Shown here: in pieces, positions 43,160-52,443 of the stretch
Position numbering within the stretch: the stretch's first letter is position 1
Layout of the letters: every line of letters begins with the position of its first letter
DNA from: Stagonosporopsis chrysanthemi
Lineage: Eukaryota; Ascomycota; Dothideomycetes; Pleosporales; Didymellaceae
Assembly (NCBI GenBank): GCA_022560025.1
Contig: JAFISE010000018.1
Location: forward strand, 186,001 to 250,000
Direction: 5' to 3'
Length of the DNA: 64,000 nucleotides
Notes under the pieces: generated by a model
The model's database searches: none
The model's input: only the letters and a program-made list of their open reading frames with translations
What the model was told of the DNA's origin: nothing
Program-made: the position numbers and the translations under genes

Positions 43160-44874
43160 ATGGCACCATATCGAGATAGTATCATCGTTGCGACTACGCT
43201 CCTGACAGGAGTGGCCGCAATCAACAATGGCCTGGCTGTCACACCTCCGATGGGATGGGTAAGCTTTGACTCAATACCTCCGTTCAGTTTTGGTGCTGAC
43301 ATTAGCCAGAACAATTGGAATGCCTTCGGTTGTGATGTGTCCGAGGACCTGCTCTACACCACGTCAGAACAGATCCTGAGTCTGGGCCTCCGAGATCTGG
43401 GATACGACCACGTTGTCCTGGACGATTGCTGGCAAGATGTCAATGGCCGTGATAAGAACGGCAAACTTCAACCTGAGCTGAGCAAATTTCCCAATGGTCT
43501 TAAGTCGATATCAGATCATCTGCACAGCCAAGGACTCAAGTATGGCATGTACAGCAGTGCGGGCGAAATGACATGTGCCCGTTTTTGTGAGTCAACACCA
43601 CACTCAGATTGTTACTAAGTGCTAACTTTTCATACTAGCTGGATCCCTTGATCACGAGGTCGATGATGCAAACAGCTTCGCTGAGTGGGGTGTTGATATG
43701 CTAAAATATGACAGCTGCTACCATATGGGCAGGATTGGTACACCGCAAATCTCATTCAACCGATTCAAGGTTATGTCGGACGCTTTGCGGGCCACCGGTC
43801 GGAACATTTTGCTTAACCTCTGCAACTGGGGAGAAGATCAGGTGCACACCGTAAGTAGTCAGCAGAACATTACGTATAACCTTAATATTGACATTGAGAC
43901 AGTGGGGGATGTCAATCTCCAATTCGTGGCGCATCACTGGAGACATCTACGACAGTTTCACAGTAAGTGTCGAGTCTTGCAGTAGGATAATATGTGCTGA
44001 CCTTCCACAGCGACCAGATGACCTGTGTGGATGCAATACAATGGCACCGGGAGACCCATCCTGCATTGCCCCTGGTACTCACTGCTCTGTTCTCTTCATT
44101 CTCAACAAAGTAGCTCCCTTTGCAGACCGCTCTATCCCTGGCGGATGGAGTGATCTGGACATGCTCGAAGTCGGCCAAGGTGGTATGACCGATGAAGAGT
44201 ACAAAGCGCACTTTGCCCTATGGGCCGCGCTGAAGTCACCCCTCTTCTTGGGCAACGACCTGCGCGACATGCCCGCCTCAGCCCTAACTATCATCAACAA
44301 CCCGGCCATCATCGCGCTGAGCCAGGATCCCCACGGACGCAGCGTGACCCGTGTCCGCAGAGACACCAACGTCGCCAAGGATCAGTACGGCGAAGGCGAA
44401 ACCCACGTCTGGGCCGGCTACCTCGCCAACGGCGACCAAGCCGTCATTCTCCTCAATGCCGCCGCCGAGGACCTGGACATGGAAATCTCCCTCGCTGAAA
44501 TCTTTACCCCCTTCGGCCCCCATGGCTCCGCGCCCCACGTTAACTACGACTGGGCTATCCACGACCTCTGGGCGAACCGCATGGCCGATGCCACGGCGGA
44601 GGAACTGCTCGCTGCCTCCTCGGAAGCGGACCGTGCCGCGGTGCTGAAGAAGGCTAATTGGTACAATGCTACTGAGACGCCGTACGAGCAGGGTCTACGC
44701 AACGATGATTCGAGGTTGTTTGGAGAGAAGATTGGCGTTGTCAAGGCAGGAGGCGCGCTGAAGGCGAGGGTTAAGAGTCATGCTGCGGGTGTTTTTAGGC
44801 TGAGGAGGATTGCGAAGGAGGGTGAGAAGTTCAGGGGGAAGAGCATTGATCGTGTGGCTAAGGATGAGTTGTAG
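43160..44874 (+). CDS. Secreted GH27 alpha-galactosidase (melibiase)
   Basis: Releases alpha-linked galactose from oligosaccharides and galactomannans. Five exons: 43160-43258, 43310-43586, 43639-43850, 43903-43962, 44011-44874; 503 residues. Signal peptide MAPYRDSIIVATTLLTGVAA. Removing a stop-free 51-nt intron (43259-43309) restores the canonical TPPMGW-NNWNAFGCD. Other landmarks: LGYDHVVLDDCWQ, KYDSCY with the nucleophile Asp (about residue 148), NWGEDQV, WRITGDIYDSF with the acid/base Asp, and GGWSDLDMLEVG. The C-terminal beta domain is present, with an atypical Lys/Arg-rich last 60 residues. Other introns are 52, 52 and 48 nt. It lies 187 bases after the Zn2Cys6 gene on the same strand. 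Confidence 0.94.
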
Positions 44875-45236
44875 GAGTACGGCTTGGACGAATGCAAATT
44901 GGATGGAATGGGGGAGGTGGCTGTTTGTGGTTGGAACATATTGGCATCCATGCCTGTGGTGCATTGTAAATAGACGTACGGAAGTTTGTCTTGGTCTGAA
45001 GTCAAGATGCTCATATCAATGGCAATAACTCGATTCACATTCCAGAATATGCGCACAACGTGCTACGTCCATTCACCATGATCTGTGTTCGACTCTACAT
45101 GCGAAGGAAAGGTGTCTCTAAGATATATTGCGTAGAACAAAGCTAAAGCCATACACAGCTCAAAGAATAGAATAAGTAACAACAACTATCCGAAATCCAC
45201 CGGCCTGAGGGTCAGGTCAACATTCTCATACTACGT
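44875..45236. other. Convergent intergenic region GH27 / AGC kinase
   Basis: About 360 bases between convergent stops; no features seen. Confidence 0.55.
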
Positions 45237-46982
45237 TTAGTATCCCCATTCTCCAGCATCCAGCAAGCTCTGGCTGGCCACAAAGCTGAACCCGCCAAAA
45301 GGATTACTATGCGCCTCGCTCAGGAAGTTCTTCGTGAGCACAGGACTCAGTGGCAAGTCAGTGAACTCCTGGTTGAAGTTCTCAGCGAGTTCGGGGTCCG
45401 TAATGAGGGGTTGAATGGGCGGCTCGAGCTCGCGGGCCTGCAGGGCTTTCCAATTGATTTTGCGGAAGAATCGGTGGTTCTTGATGGTCTGCAGGTCCTT
45501 TGCCATGTTAAAGCCAAGGCGCTTCTTCGGATCTTTGCGCAGCAGGCGGGTGAGTAGGTCCTTTGCGTCGGGGCTGAGGTAGAAGGGCAGGGCCAGTTTT
45601 TGCTTGAGGATCTTTTCTTGGATTTTGGCGTTGTTGTTGCCGGTAAAGGGGGGTGAGCCGGTCAAGAGATCGAAGCCTAATGCGCCCAGTGACCACCAGT
45701 CTACAGCTGCGCCGTACTCTTTGCCTTCGATGACTTCAGGGGCCATGTACTCGGGCGTGCCGAGAATGGAGCGGCAGGGGCTCTCGTCGTCGAGAGTGAC
45801 TTTGCTCAGGCCGAAGTCAGTAAGGAGGAGGTGGCCTTCATGGTCGAGGAGGCAGTTTTCGGGCTTCAGGTCGCGGTAGATGACGCCCACTGTACGGTGC
45901 AGATGGTCGAGAGCAAGCACCATTTCGGCCATGTAGAAAGCCGCCACATCCTCTGAAAACATGCGCTCAGCCTCTAGGTGATGAAAGAGCTCGCCACCCT
46001 GTGCGTACTCAAGGATAAGGTAGAGCTTCTCATGGTCCTGGAAAGCGTAGTAAAAGTTGACGATGAATGGGTGCCTGTTGACGCTCTCAAGGATGTTTCG
46101 CTCCGTTTTGGTCTGCTCGATCAGTTTTTTATGTACTGTAATGGAGGCTTTCTTGAAGGTCTTTTGAGCAAAGAGGCGACCAGTGCTGAGCTGTCGGACC
46201 AGAAGCACTGTGCCGTAACTCCCCTTGCCAAGACACTTTATTGGCTCGAAGTCGTCAGCGCTCATCTTGCGCATCACGTTATTGCCCAGCATGGTCGAGG
46301 TCTTCGACTGCGCATCAGCGCTAAAGTCCTCGTCCAGGGTGACTTCGTAGCTCTCCATCTCGGTGCGGTCGCTATCACTGGTGCTGTCAAGTCCAGACAT
46401 ACTAGTGTTGCTTGACATGCCGGAAGCAACTTGCTTCGCAGGCGGACATTTTAAGGGCAAGTCCGCTCGAGTGCCAATGTTTAGGGCTTCGAGCTGAGCC
46501 TTGAGACTGCTGATGCCGCCCATAGAGGAGATAGGCCTAAGCGCTGGGCTGCTGGTAACGCTGGGCAAGCCAGAAACAGCTGGTCCTAGACGCGGCGTGG
46601 CAGCTGCAGAGAAGTCCGACTCCTCTCCTCCAGAGGTGACAGGGGTATGGAAACCACGAGCAACGTTGGCAGCTGGCACAAGGCCTTCCAAAGCCTTCTT
46701 TTTCTTTTTCTTGTTCTTCTGCGCCTTCTTCATGACCGCGTTGATGTCCAGCTTGTCCGGACCTTGCTGCTTGGTTTCCAAATTGGGTTGCATCGCGCGC
46801 TTGGGCAGTGGGGACGCAATTGTGATGGGTGGGGTCCCAACATGCAGGGGCACATTCGGCAAATCCATGTCCATTTTGTCTGCCACAAAGACATCATCCA
46901 CAGTCATGGTGGGCCCTGCGCCCTGTTGCGCACCCTTGTTTGCGACATGCGCATCGTCGTCGTCGAAGGTGAAGATGCCCAT
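45237..46982 (-). CDS. AGC-family S6-kinase-like protein kinase (Psk1/Ypk3 type)
   Basis: Intronless, 581 residues. The N-terminal 230 residues are low-complexity with a KNKKKKKK cluster near residue 90. The kinase domain begins near residue 245: LGKGSYGTV (Gly loop, about 252), AQKTFKK (catalytic Lys), VIYRDLKPENCLLD (about 370), TDFGLSK (about 390). The activation loop CRSILGTPEYMAPE has Ser where many AGC kinases have Thr before the usual Phe-Cys. After the kinase domain come an AGC tail and a hydrophobic motif NPFGGFSFV (about 562), as in ribosomal S6 kinases. Fission yeast Psk1 and budding yeast Ypk3, TORC1-dependent kinases that phosphorylate ribosomal protein S6, are the best matches from memory. 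Regulation by TORC1 is therefore an inference. Confidence 0.9.
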   Translation of the reverse strand: MGIFTFDDDDAHVANKGAQQGAGPTMTVDDVFVADKMDMDLPNVPLHVGTPPITIASPLPKRAMQPNLETKQQGPDKLDINAVMKKAQKNKKKKKKALEGLVPAANVARGFHTPVTSGGEESDFSAAATPRLGPAVSGLPSVTSSPALRPISSMGGISSLKAQLEALNIGTRADLPLKCPPAKQVASGMSSNTSMSGLDSTSDSDRTEMESYEVTLDEDFSADAQSKTSTMLGNNVMRKMSADDFEPIKCLGKGSYGTVLLVRQLSTGRLFAQKTFKKASITVHKKLIEQTKTERNILESVNRHPFIVNFYYAFQDHEKLYLILEYAQGGELFHHLEAERMFSEDVAAFYMAEMVLALDHLHRTVGVIYRDLKPENCLLDHEGHLLLTDFGLSKVTLDDESPCRSILGTPEYMAPEVIEGKEYGAAVDWWSLGALGFDLLTGSPPFTGNNNAKIQEKILKQKLALPFYLSPDAKDLLTRLLRKDPKKRLGFNMAKDLQTIKNHRFFRKINWKALQARELEPPIQPLITDPELAENFNQEFTDLPLSPVLTKNFLSEAHSNPFGGFSFVASQSLLDAGEWGY

Positions 46983-48922
46983 GTGTGTGACGGTTCTTCG
47001 GTAAAAGAGCAGTTGCTTTGGTAGAATAAAGTGCGTGTTGATTTTAGGCAGTCTGCATCAGCGCGCGCAAACCCGAAGCGCTCGGTATATTGCGCACAGC
47101 CAACTCCAAACTAGGCTGGGCCAAAATTACCGTCCACCTCTCACGGTGGACCCTCCTCCCCTAGACAGCGGGGAATCAGGGCGGCGAAAGAGGCGTCGGT
47201 CTTGTTCAGTCCGCTGGTCGAGGCCGTATATGGGAACGAGGGGCCAGTCAGGGTGAGCTGGGCAATCGAGAGAGAAACGGTCGCGTCTGGAGAAGCAGAG
47301 CCCATAGATGGTCGTTCTGAGGATAGCGTAGGGTCGATAGTGTGCGCCAGGTGTCTATTCCTGGCCGTTGTTGTTTGTGTCTGTGGTGTCAGGGTGCGTT
47401 TGAAGGTGAGGGAAGGAACGGCGCCATCAGCAGAGGGAGCTGATCGCTGGCCTTAGCGCGCCAAGCGGCCATTTTTCATGTGAAGAAGCGGCTACATTCT
47501 CTCCCCAGACTTCATCTCCACATTTATTGCAGCCGAGACCATGCGCTTTCATGCCTTGCTTCAGCATCGCACATCCTTCGTGCACCTGACATTTACTTTT
47601 CCCTATTGCAAAGATCTGCATATTGGCAGAGATGACCGCAGGCTGCGCAGCAATCGCATGTCTCGAGCTTTGGGCAAGGTCTCACACATGACGCATTGAT
47701 TGGATCACAATATCCAAAGGAGAAACCAAGTCTCGGAGTCTCCCTCTAGCCGTCGAGCACCCACACGTGCGTCGTGCGCAAGCCTGGAACGCTGCACGGC
47801 AATCTACTTTTCGTATGCGCTTCGGCTCAAGGCAGCCGTGCAGCAACCTTCCTCCTTTGACTCCCGGCGCGATAGTCTGGCAATATCGAGCGGAATAAAG
47901 GGGGTATATCCCAGACCTGGCTACCAGGTGCAAACTTGGTCAGGGACGTGAAACAGTGCTCGGGCTACGTTCTACCTCCTGAGCAAAGTCTATCCGAAGC
48001 ATGCGTGTGCGTCGATGAGTCGCACATGCAGGGTCGTGCAAGGAAGCAGAGCCTCAATTGAAGAATGTCAAATCAGACATGTGGTACGCCGACTTGTGAG
48101 CTGACGTCTAGCGAAGACAACAACTCAGCTTGCGCAGAGACAGATTATTATCAGCTGAGTAATTTTGTCTTGCGGCTCAAGTCACAGGGCACCACCCTGC
48201 ACGTTTATGGTCTGTTGCACAGACTGGAGAGAGTATTCCTGGAGTACAAGTCCGGGCTACCTTTTACCCAGATGAAGTCTGACTTGAACGAACCTGCTGA
48301 GGTAGACTTGGATTTAGTCTGGACGCAGGACTGTTGTTAGTCGTAATTAATGCCCTTCTGTTTTTGGTGAGGAAGCGGATGCCGGCAGCGCTCCGGACCT
48401 CGACTGTGACCAGACAGTCAAACGTGAATTTGCGTCTGGGACTATCGATAATATATAGCCGTTGCAATTCTCACACTGTAAGAGGCTGTGACGTAAAGCG
48501 GTATTGCTGTGCGCTCGTCTCACGTAGCGAAAGAAACAATGCCCGCCAACGTTCTTCACAGGATGTAGTCAGGGGGTGCGTAAACCACATCAACGCATTG
48601 CTGGTCGCTTATAAAGAAGAATGTAGCCCGTGCGTACGCAGACCAGCGCTGGAGCACCTTTTTCGAGCTGTGCACGCAACGAGAGGCGCCGCCATGTGTT
48701 GAAGTCTGCAAGTGATATTGGGCGACAGCTGATTCGTGCGAATCACTCTCTTGGCACTGCGAATTCTCTGCACACCAAGACAGTACAAACGCGGGAGATG
48801 CAGTGAAGTATGAAGACAGATCCGCGTTGCCTAGAGAGATATTGATAACTATATAATTTATGTTAGACGGCGAATCTTCACAAGTCAATCCAGCATAGCT
48901 GGAGTCCTTGGTTCAGCAATGA
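46983..48922. other. Long intergenic region, AGC kinase upstream to tRNA-Thr
   Basis: About 1.9 kb. A 91-codon ORF at 48065-48340 (plus) has several cysteines but no family features, and I do not call it. No other gene or repeat recognised. Confidence 0.5.
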
Positions 48923-49010
48923 GCCCTCTTGGCTTAGTGGTAAAGCGTATCACTAGTATTACTTCGGTATGCACATGATAAGATCGCTAGTTCGATTCTG
49001 GCAGAGGGCA
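48923..49010 (+). tRNA. tRNA-Thr (anticodon AGU) with a 16-nt intron
   Basis: Folds as a complete cloverleaf: acceptor GCCCTCT/AGAGGGC (48923-48929 with 49003-49009) and discriminator A; D stem GCTT/AAGC; anticodon stem TATCA/TGATA; T stem GCTAG/CTGGC with loop TTCGATT. The internal A box (TGGCTTAGTGG) and B box (AGTTCGATTCT) fit. The anticodon loop reads CTAGTA then A after removing 48959-48974, which begins one base 3' of the anticodon as tRNA introns do. AGT (48955-48957) would read ACU after inosine modification and decodes Thr. A T7 run follows directly. Confidence 0.88.
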
Positions 49011-49017
49011 TTTTTTT
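49011..49017 (+). terminator. RNA polymerase III terminator of tRNA-Thr
   Basis: Seven T residues immediately after the discriminator base of the tRNA, the standard Pol III stop. Confidence 0.85.
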
Positions 49018-49088
49018 GCTGATTCGAAGCTGTTTTGCAATTGCAACGTAATGCTGTTGAAGCCGCTGTGGTGTTTGAAGAAGCTCAA

Positions 49089-49141
49089 TTGTTTTGGCTG
49101 ATCAGGTTTATATGATGCCCTAACTTGATCTTCGATACAAA
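49089..49141. repeat. Degenerate dispersed repeat, partial copy
   Basis: ttgttttggctgatcag, then tatgatgcccta and acttgatcttc, matching the left end of the copies at 40343 and 49721 with mostly C/T and G/A changes. Confidence 0.5.
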
Positions 49142-49441
49142 TGAAGTAGCAAACCAACGACTAGTCGCGCTCGAAGCAGTCGATGTGGTGCTGGTCGTGG
49201 TCAGGTCGGGCAACCAGAGCTGGCTTGCCTGGCTAAAGGCGTCGATGTATGTTTCGAACAGCACGAAGCATGTTTTAAACAGCACAATGCAGACAATGAA
49301 CAGGCTGGCTAACAGCAAGATGTGTCTGAAGAGGCTAATGTTGTTGTGGTGGTAGCAGTCAAGGCTGGCATGTAGGGTTAGGTGCAGGTGCAAGTAGGGA
49401 TAAATATCATAAGATGTTGGCTGGTAATGGTTTGGGGACCC

Positions 49442-49669
49442 TTAGACATGAGCTCTAGTAGTAGCTGTAGGAGGTAGGCCGCTTAGGACCAGGAATTCCG
49501 AATACAAAATACAAGGTTCTAGAGCGGTCAGCTGGTGTTGGGACAAATTGGGACACTCGGACATGGACGTGCATTCTCGGGACATTCTGGCTCTCGCGCC
49601 TATGTGCCTGCTATCTATCTCCCTTAGCACATCTATTAACTGGACTTTGTCGCAACAGCCTGCCTCCAT
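49442..49669 (-). pseudogene. Possible relic of a pogo/Fot1-like transposase N-terminus
   Basis: A 75-codon minus-strand frame. The segment HQLTALEPCILYSEFLVLSG followed by LPP is similar in layout to the QLTPxEExxLVxWILxLDxxGFPPR part of the CENP-B-like helix-turn-helix of pogo/Fot1 transposases. The upstream KVQLIDVLREIDSRHIG recalls the start of the first helix-turn-helix. The frame ends abruptly and no DDE region follows. It lies between two copies of the dispersed repeat. Evidence is weak; it may be a chance resemblance. Confidence 0.3.
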
Positions 49670-49720
49670 ATACGTCAGAAGAAACCAACATGGCCGTTCA
49701 TGAGACCACGAAAAAACTCG

Positions 49721-49953
49721 TTTTTTTTGGCCGATCGAATTTACATGATGCCCTCACTCAATCTTCAGTGCGCGCTACAGCTACTATGGGATACAATTTA
49801 GATTGAGCTTTAACAGCCCAAAGAATAGAGGGTATTAAAGGCTACATGTCTGTGCAGAGAGATTTCCTGAATTTATTGTAGGAGTTGAAGCCAACTTAAG
49901 GGTCTATTGCTCCCCAAGCGATCGCTTAACAGGAACGAGCTTCTTCATATTTG
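49721..49953. repeat. Degenerate dispersed repeat, copy 2
   Basis: Starts ttttttttggccgatcg, runs through tttacatgatgccctcact and tgcgcgcta, and ends aacgagcttcttcatatttg. The same ordered blocks occur at 40343-40528. The A/T richness and transitions suggest an old, mutated element. Confidence 0.6.
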
Positions 49954-50225
49954 ACCTGAGGTGATGTACATACCAGCAAGTGCACGCTATCAACCATCTC
50001 AAGACATCCTGTACAACAAGGTGTCAAGTTTGGCCGTTTTCACCTGGTCTCTTCTTCATACAACGTCAAATCATTGCACAGAGTCATCATTAGATAAAAT
50101 GTCATATATATTCCAAAAGCCTATATACTCATTGTGCTACATCGCTTGCTTTGTACAAGAACGTCAACGCTTGACGCTACTTCAACTTTTATACAGCCCA
50201 ACCGCCAACTCTCGCTCACCACCGC

Positions 50226-50900
50226 TTAGGAGCAGGTACCAAAGCCGGTCTGGCAGCCGGTACCGCAGTGGTCGGTGGAAGCGCCGCACCATCCGTATTG
50301 ACTGCAGCACTTGCCGAATGTGGAGCCCTGGCAGGTGAATCCAGACGTTCCGGCGCAGGTTCCATCAGTGGAAACCTTCTTAACAGCAGCGGAGGTGGCA
50401 GCAGCCGCGGCGGAAGTCGCCTTGGTGGTGGGAGTGGCAGCCTTGGAGACAGAGGCGCCAGCCGCGCCACTGCATGTGCCGAAGCCGGTCTGGCAGCCGG
50501 TACCGCAGTGGTCGGTGGTCGATCCGCAATATCCGTATTGACTGCAGCAGTTGCCGAATGTGGAGCCCTGGCAGGTCTGCTTGCCGGTTCCGGCGCACAT
50601 GCCATCTGTAGAAACCTTGGAGGCGGTGGTGGCAGTAGGAGCAGCCGATGTCTTCGCAGTAGAAGTGGCGGGCTTTGCGGTGCTGGTGGCTGCCTTGGTA
50701 GAAGAAACTGCGCCGTTGCCACCGCAGTTACCGAAGCCAGACTGGCAGCCAGTTCCGCAGTGATCGGTGGTGCTTCCGCACCATCCGTATTGACTGCAGC
50801 AGTTTCCGAAAGTAGAGCCAAGGCAAGTAGTTCCGGCGGTGGAACCGCAGGCGCCGTCGGTGGAAACCTTGTTTGTTCCAGTAGGAGCAGCAGCAGTCGA
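50226..50900 (-). repeat. Three tandem CBM18-coding repeats
   Basis: Units centred near 50280, 50530 and 50780 share long identical stretches (for example accgcagtggtcggtgg and gcaggtctgc-type segments on the plus strand). They have equal spacing of about 240 bases, indicating recent duplication or gene conversion within the chitin deacetylase gene. Confidence 0.8.
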
Positions 50901-52443
50901 GGTCTTGGCGGTGGTAGGCTAATAGCGATGTTAGATGAGTCCAAAAGCCAAACAGTGAGTCGGAGCGAGCCACCAAACAGCAACAGCGAATAAGGAGTGG
51001 GAACCACTTCTTGAAGGAAGTGGTCTTATCGTTTTGTCGATAATTTCGAGTCAGACGATGCCGTGCCTGATACGGGGCTCTTGGGCTTGACGACTGATCG
51101 AGTCAAGCCCAGGCCATCGGTCTCAGTGGGATCACTTTCGCATATCAGTTTCCTTCTCAAGCTGACGCTTGAATGACAATGCTGGACGCAATGACAACAG
51201 GAACCTTAGGAAAGATGCTCAAGAGAAGTGGAACGAGATGTGAGACGACTCGCGAAATGTCTGTACAGTGCAAAATCACAAACTTACCTGAGTAGAGCCA
51301 GCGCCGTCAGCAGCGCGGTACCAGTTGGCCGCGGGGTCACCAAGGCACTCGCCAACGGTGACAGCCTTGTAGCCGAGACCAGTGAGAGTAGACAGCATGT
51401 AATCAGTCAGATTGTAGACGGTCTGGTAGTGAATGTCGTGGCCAATAGCCAACCACTCAGAGGTGGCAGCAGAGGCACCGTTGGCTGTGATGTTGCCCTT
51501 GAAGTTGTTCTTGGAGTTCTGGATCTTGCTGGCATCGTCCTGGTTGTAGTCGTCGGTGTCAACGTCGAAGTAAGTGACGTGGTAACCGAGATCAGCCATG
51601 TCCTGCTCGCAGCCAGACTCAGCTGTGCAGCTGGAGTAAGGAGGGCGCATGTAGGTGGGGATCTTGCCGATGATGTTGCGAAGAGCCATCTCGTTCTTCC
51701 ACATCTGGTTCTTGCGGTCGATGGAAGAGACAGCGCTCAGGTCCAAGTGAGTCCAGGTGTGGGACGCGATGTGGTGGCCCTCAGACTCCATGCGCTTGAT
51801 GACGCTGGAGAACTCAGGGGTGGTATCGATTTCGCCCTTGTTGATGTTGTTGCCAGTGATGAAGAAAGTAGCCTTGGCGTTGTATGTCTTGAAGACATCA
51901 AGGACGTGGGTCGTGTAGTCCTTTTGCGGGCCATCGTCGTATGTCAGAGCAACTGTGCCAGGAGTGACGCAGTTGTAGATTCCAGCGCCACCGTAGGCGA
52001 CGGAGCCAACCTTGGTGCGGGCAATCGACGAGGTGTTGGTTCCGGCGGGGGTGATGTTCTCGGGGCAGCCGGGGCCGTGCTCGTAGTCACAGCCGGGGGA
52101 GTAGCAGTAGTCATCCTCGGTACCGCAGTCTTTTTCCTTGTCAGTTCGTGGACTTGGTGAATTGAGCGTGGAGGAACATACATCCAGCACCAGAGCAGCA
52201 CTGCCCGGCGGGGCAGTTGCCAACGCCAGCACCACACTGACGGTCATCCTGACGAGCAGCCAGGCGGTTGTCGTGAGCGTGGGCAGTCTTGACCTCAGCA
52301 ATGCGAGCCTCAAGGTTGGCGAGCAAGTCACGGGACTTGAGGTCACGCATGTTGATACCAGCAATCTTGGGCAGTCCCATACCGCTGTGGGCACTGACAA
52401 ACGGGGCGATGGCCGCAACGGCGGCGAGTGTGGAGAAATGCAT
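50226..52443 (-). CDS. Chitin deacetylase (CE4) with one N-terminal and three C-terminal CBM18 modules
   Basis: Secreted polysaccharide deacetylase, 598 residues; exons (minus): 52443-52182, 52129-51288, 50918-50226. Signal peptide MHFSTLAAVAAIAPFVSA. A first chitin-binding CBM18 is completed across the 52-nt first intron (CCSGAG-YCGTEDDYC). The CE4 domain has TYDDGP, SHTWTHLD with the metal His pair, RPPYSS, DVDTDDY and IGHDIH. A 369-nt second intron separates it from three near-identical CBM18 units (each GxTCQGSTFGNCCSQYG-type followed by CGTGCQTGFG), linked by Ser/Thr/Ala/Lys spacers. Such proteins bind chitin and deacetylate it to chitosan; plant-associated fungi may use them to hide chitin from hosts. 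Retaining the long intron would end the protein at QVSL, losing the lectin array. Intron 2 is less certain than the others. Confidence 0.88.

Larger units (their letters stand above)
49018..50225. other. A/T-rich repeat-bearing region downstream of tRNA-Thr
   Basis: About 1.2 kb holding two dispersed repeat copies and the possible transposase relic. Composition is visibly A/T-richer than the coding neighbourhood, consistent with old mobile DNA; no intact gene is seen. Confidence 0.55.

Noticed and set aside
48065..48340. 91-codon Cys-containing ORF
   Set aside because: Too short, no signal peptide and no recognisable domain; could not be supported as a gene.
50268..50993. 241-codon plus-strand ORF with Gly/Ser-rich repeats
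   Set aside because: Antisense image of the CBM18 tandem repeats; its repetitiveness is inherited from the real gene.
51228..52160. 310-codon plus-strand ORF
   Set aside because: Antisense to the CE4 domain; Val/Asp-rich shadow without motifs.
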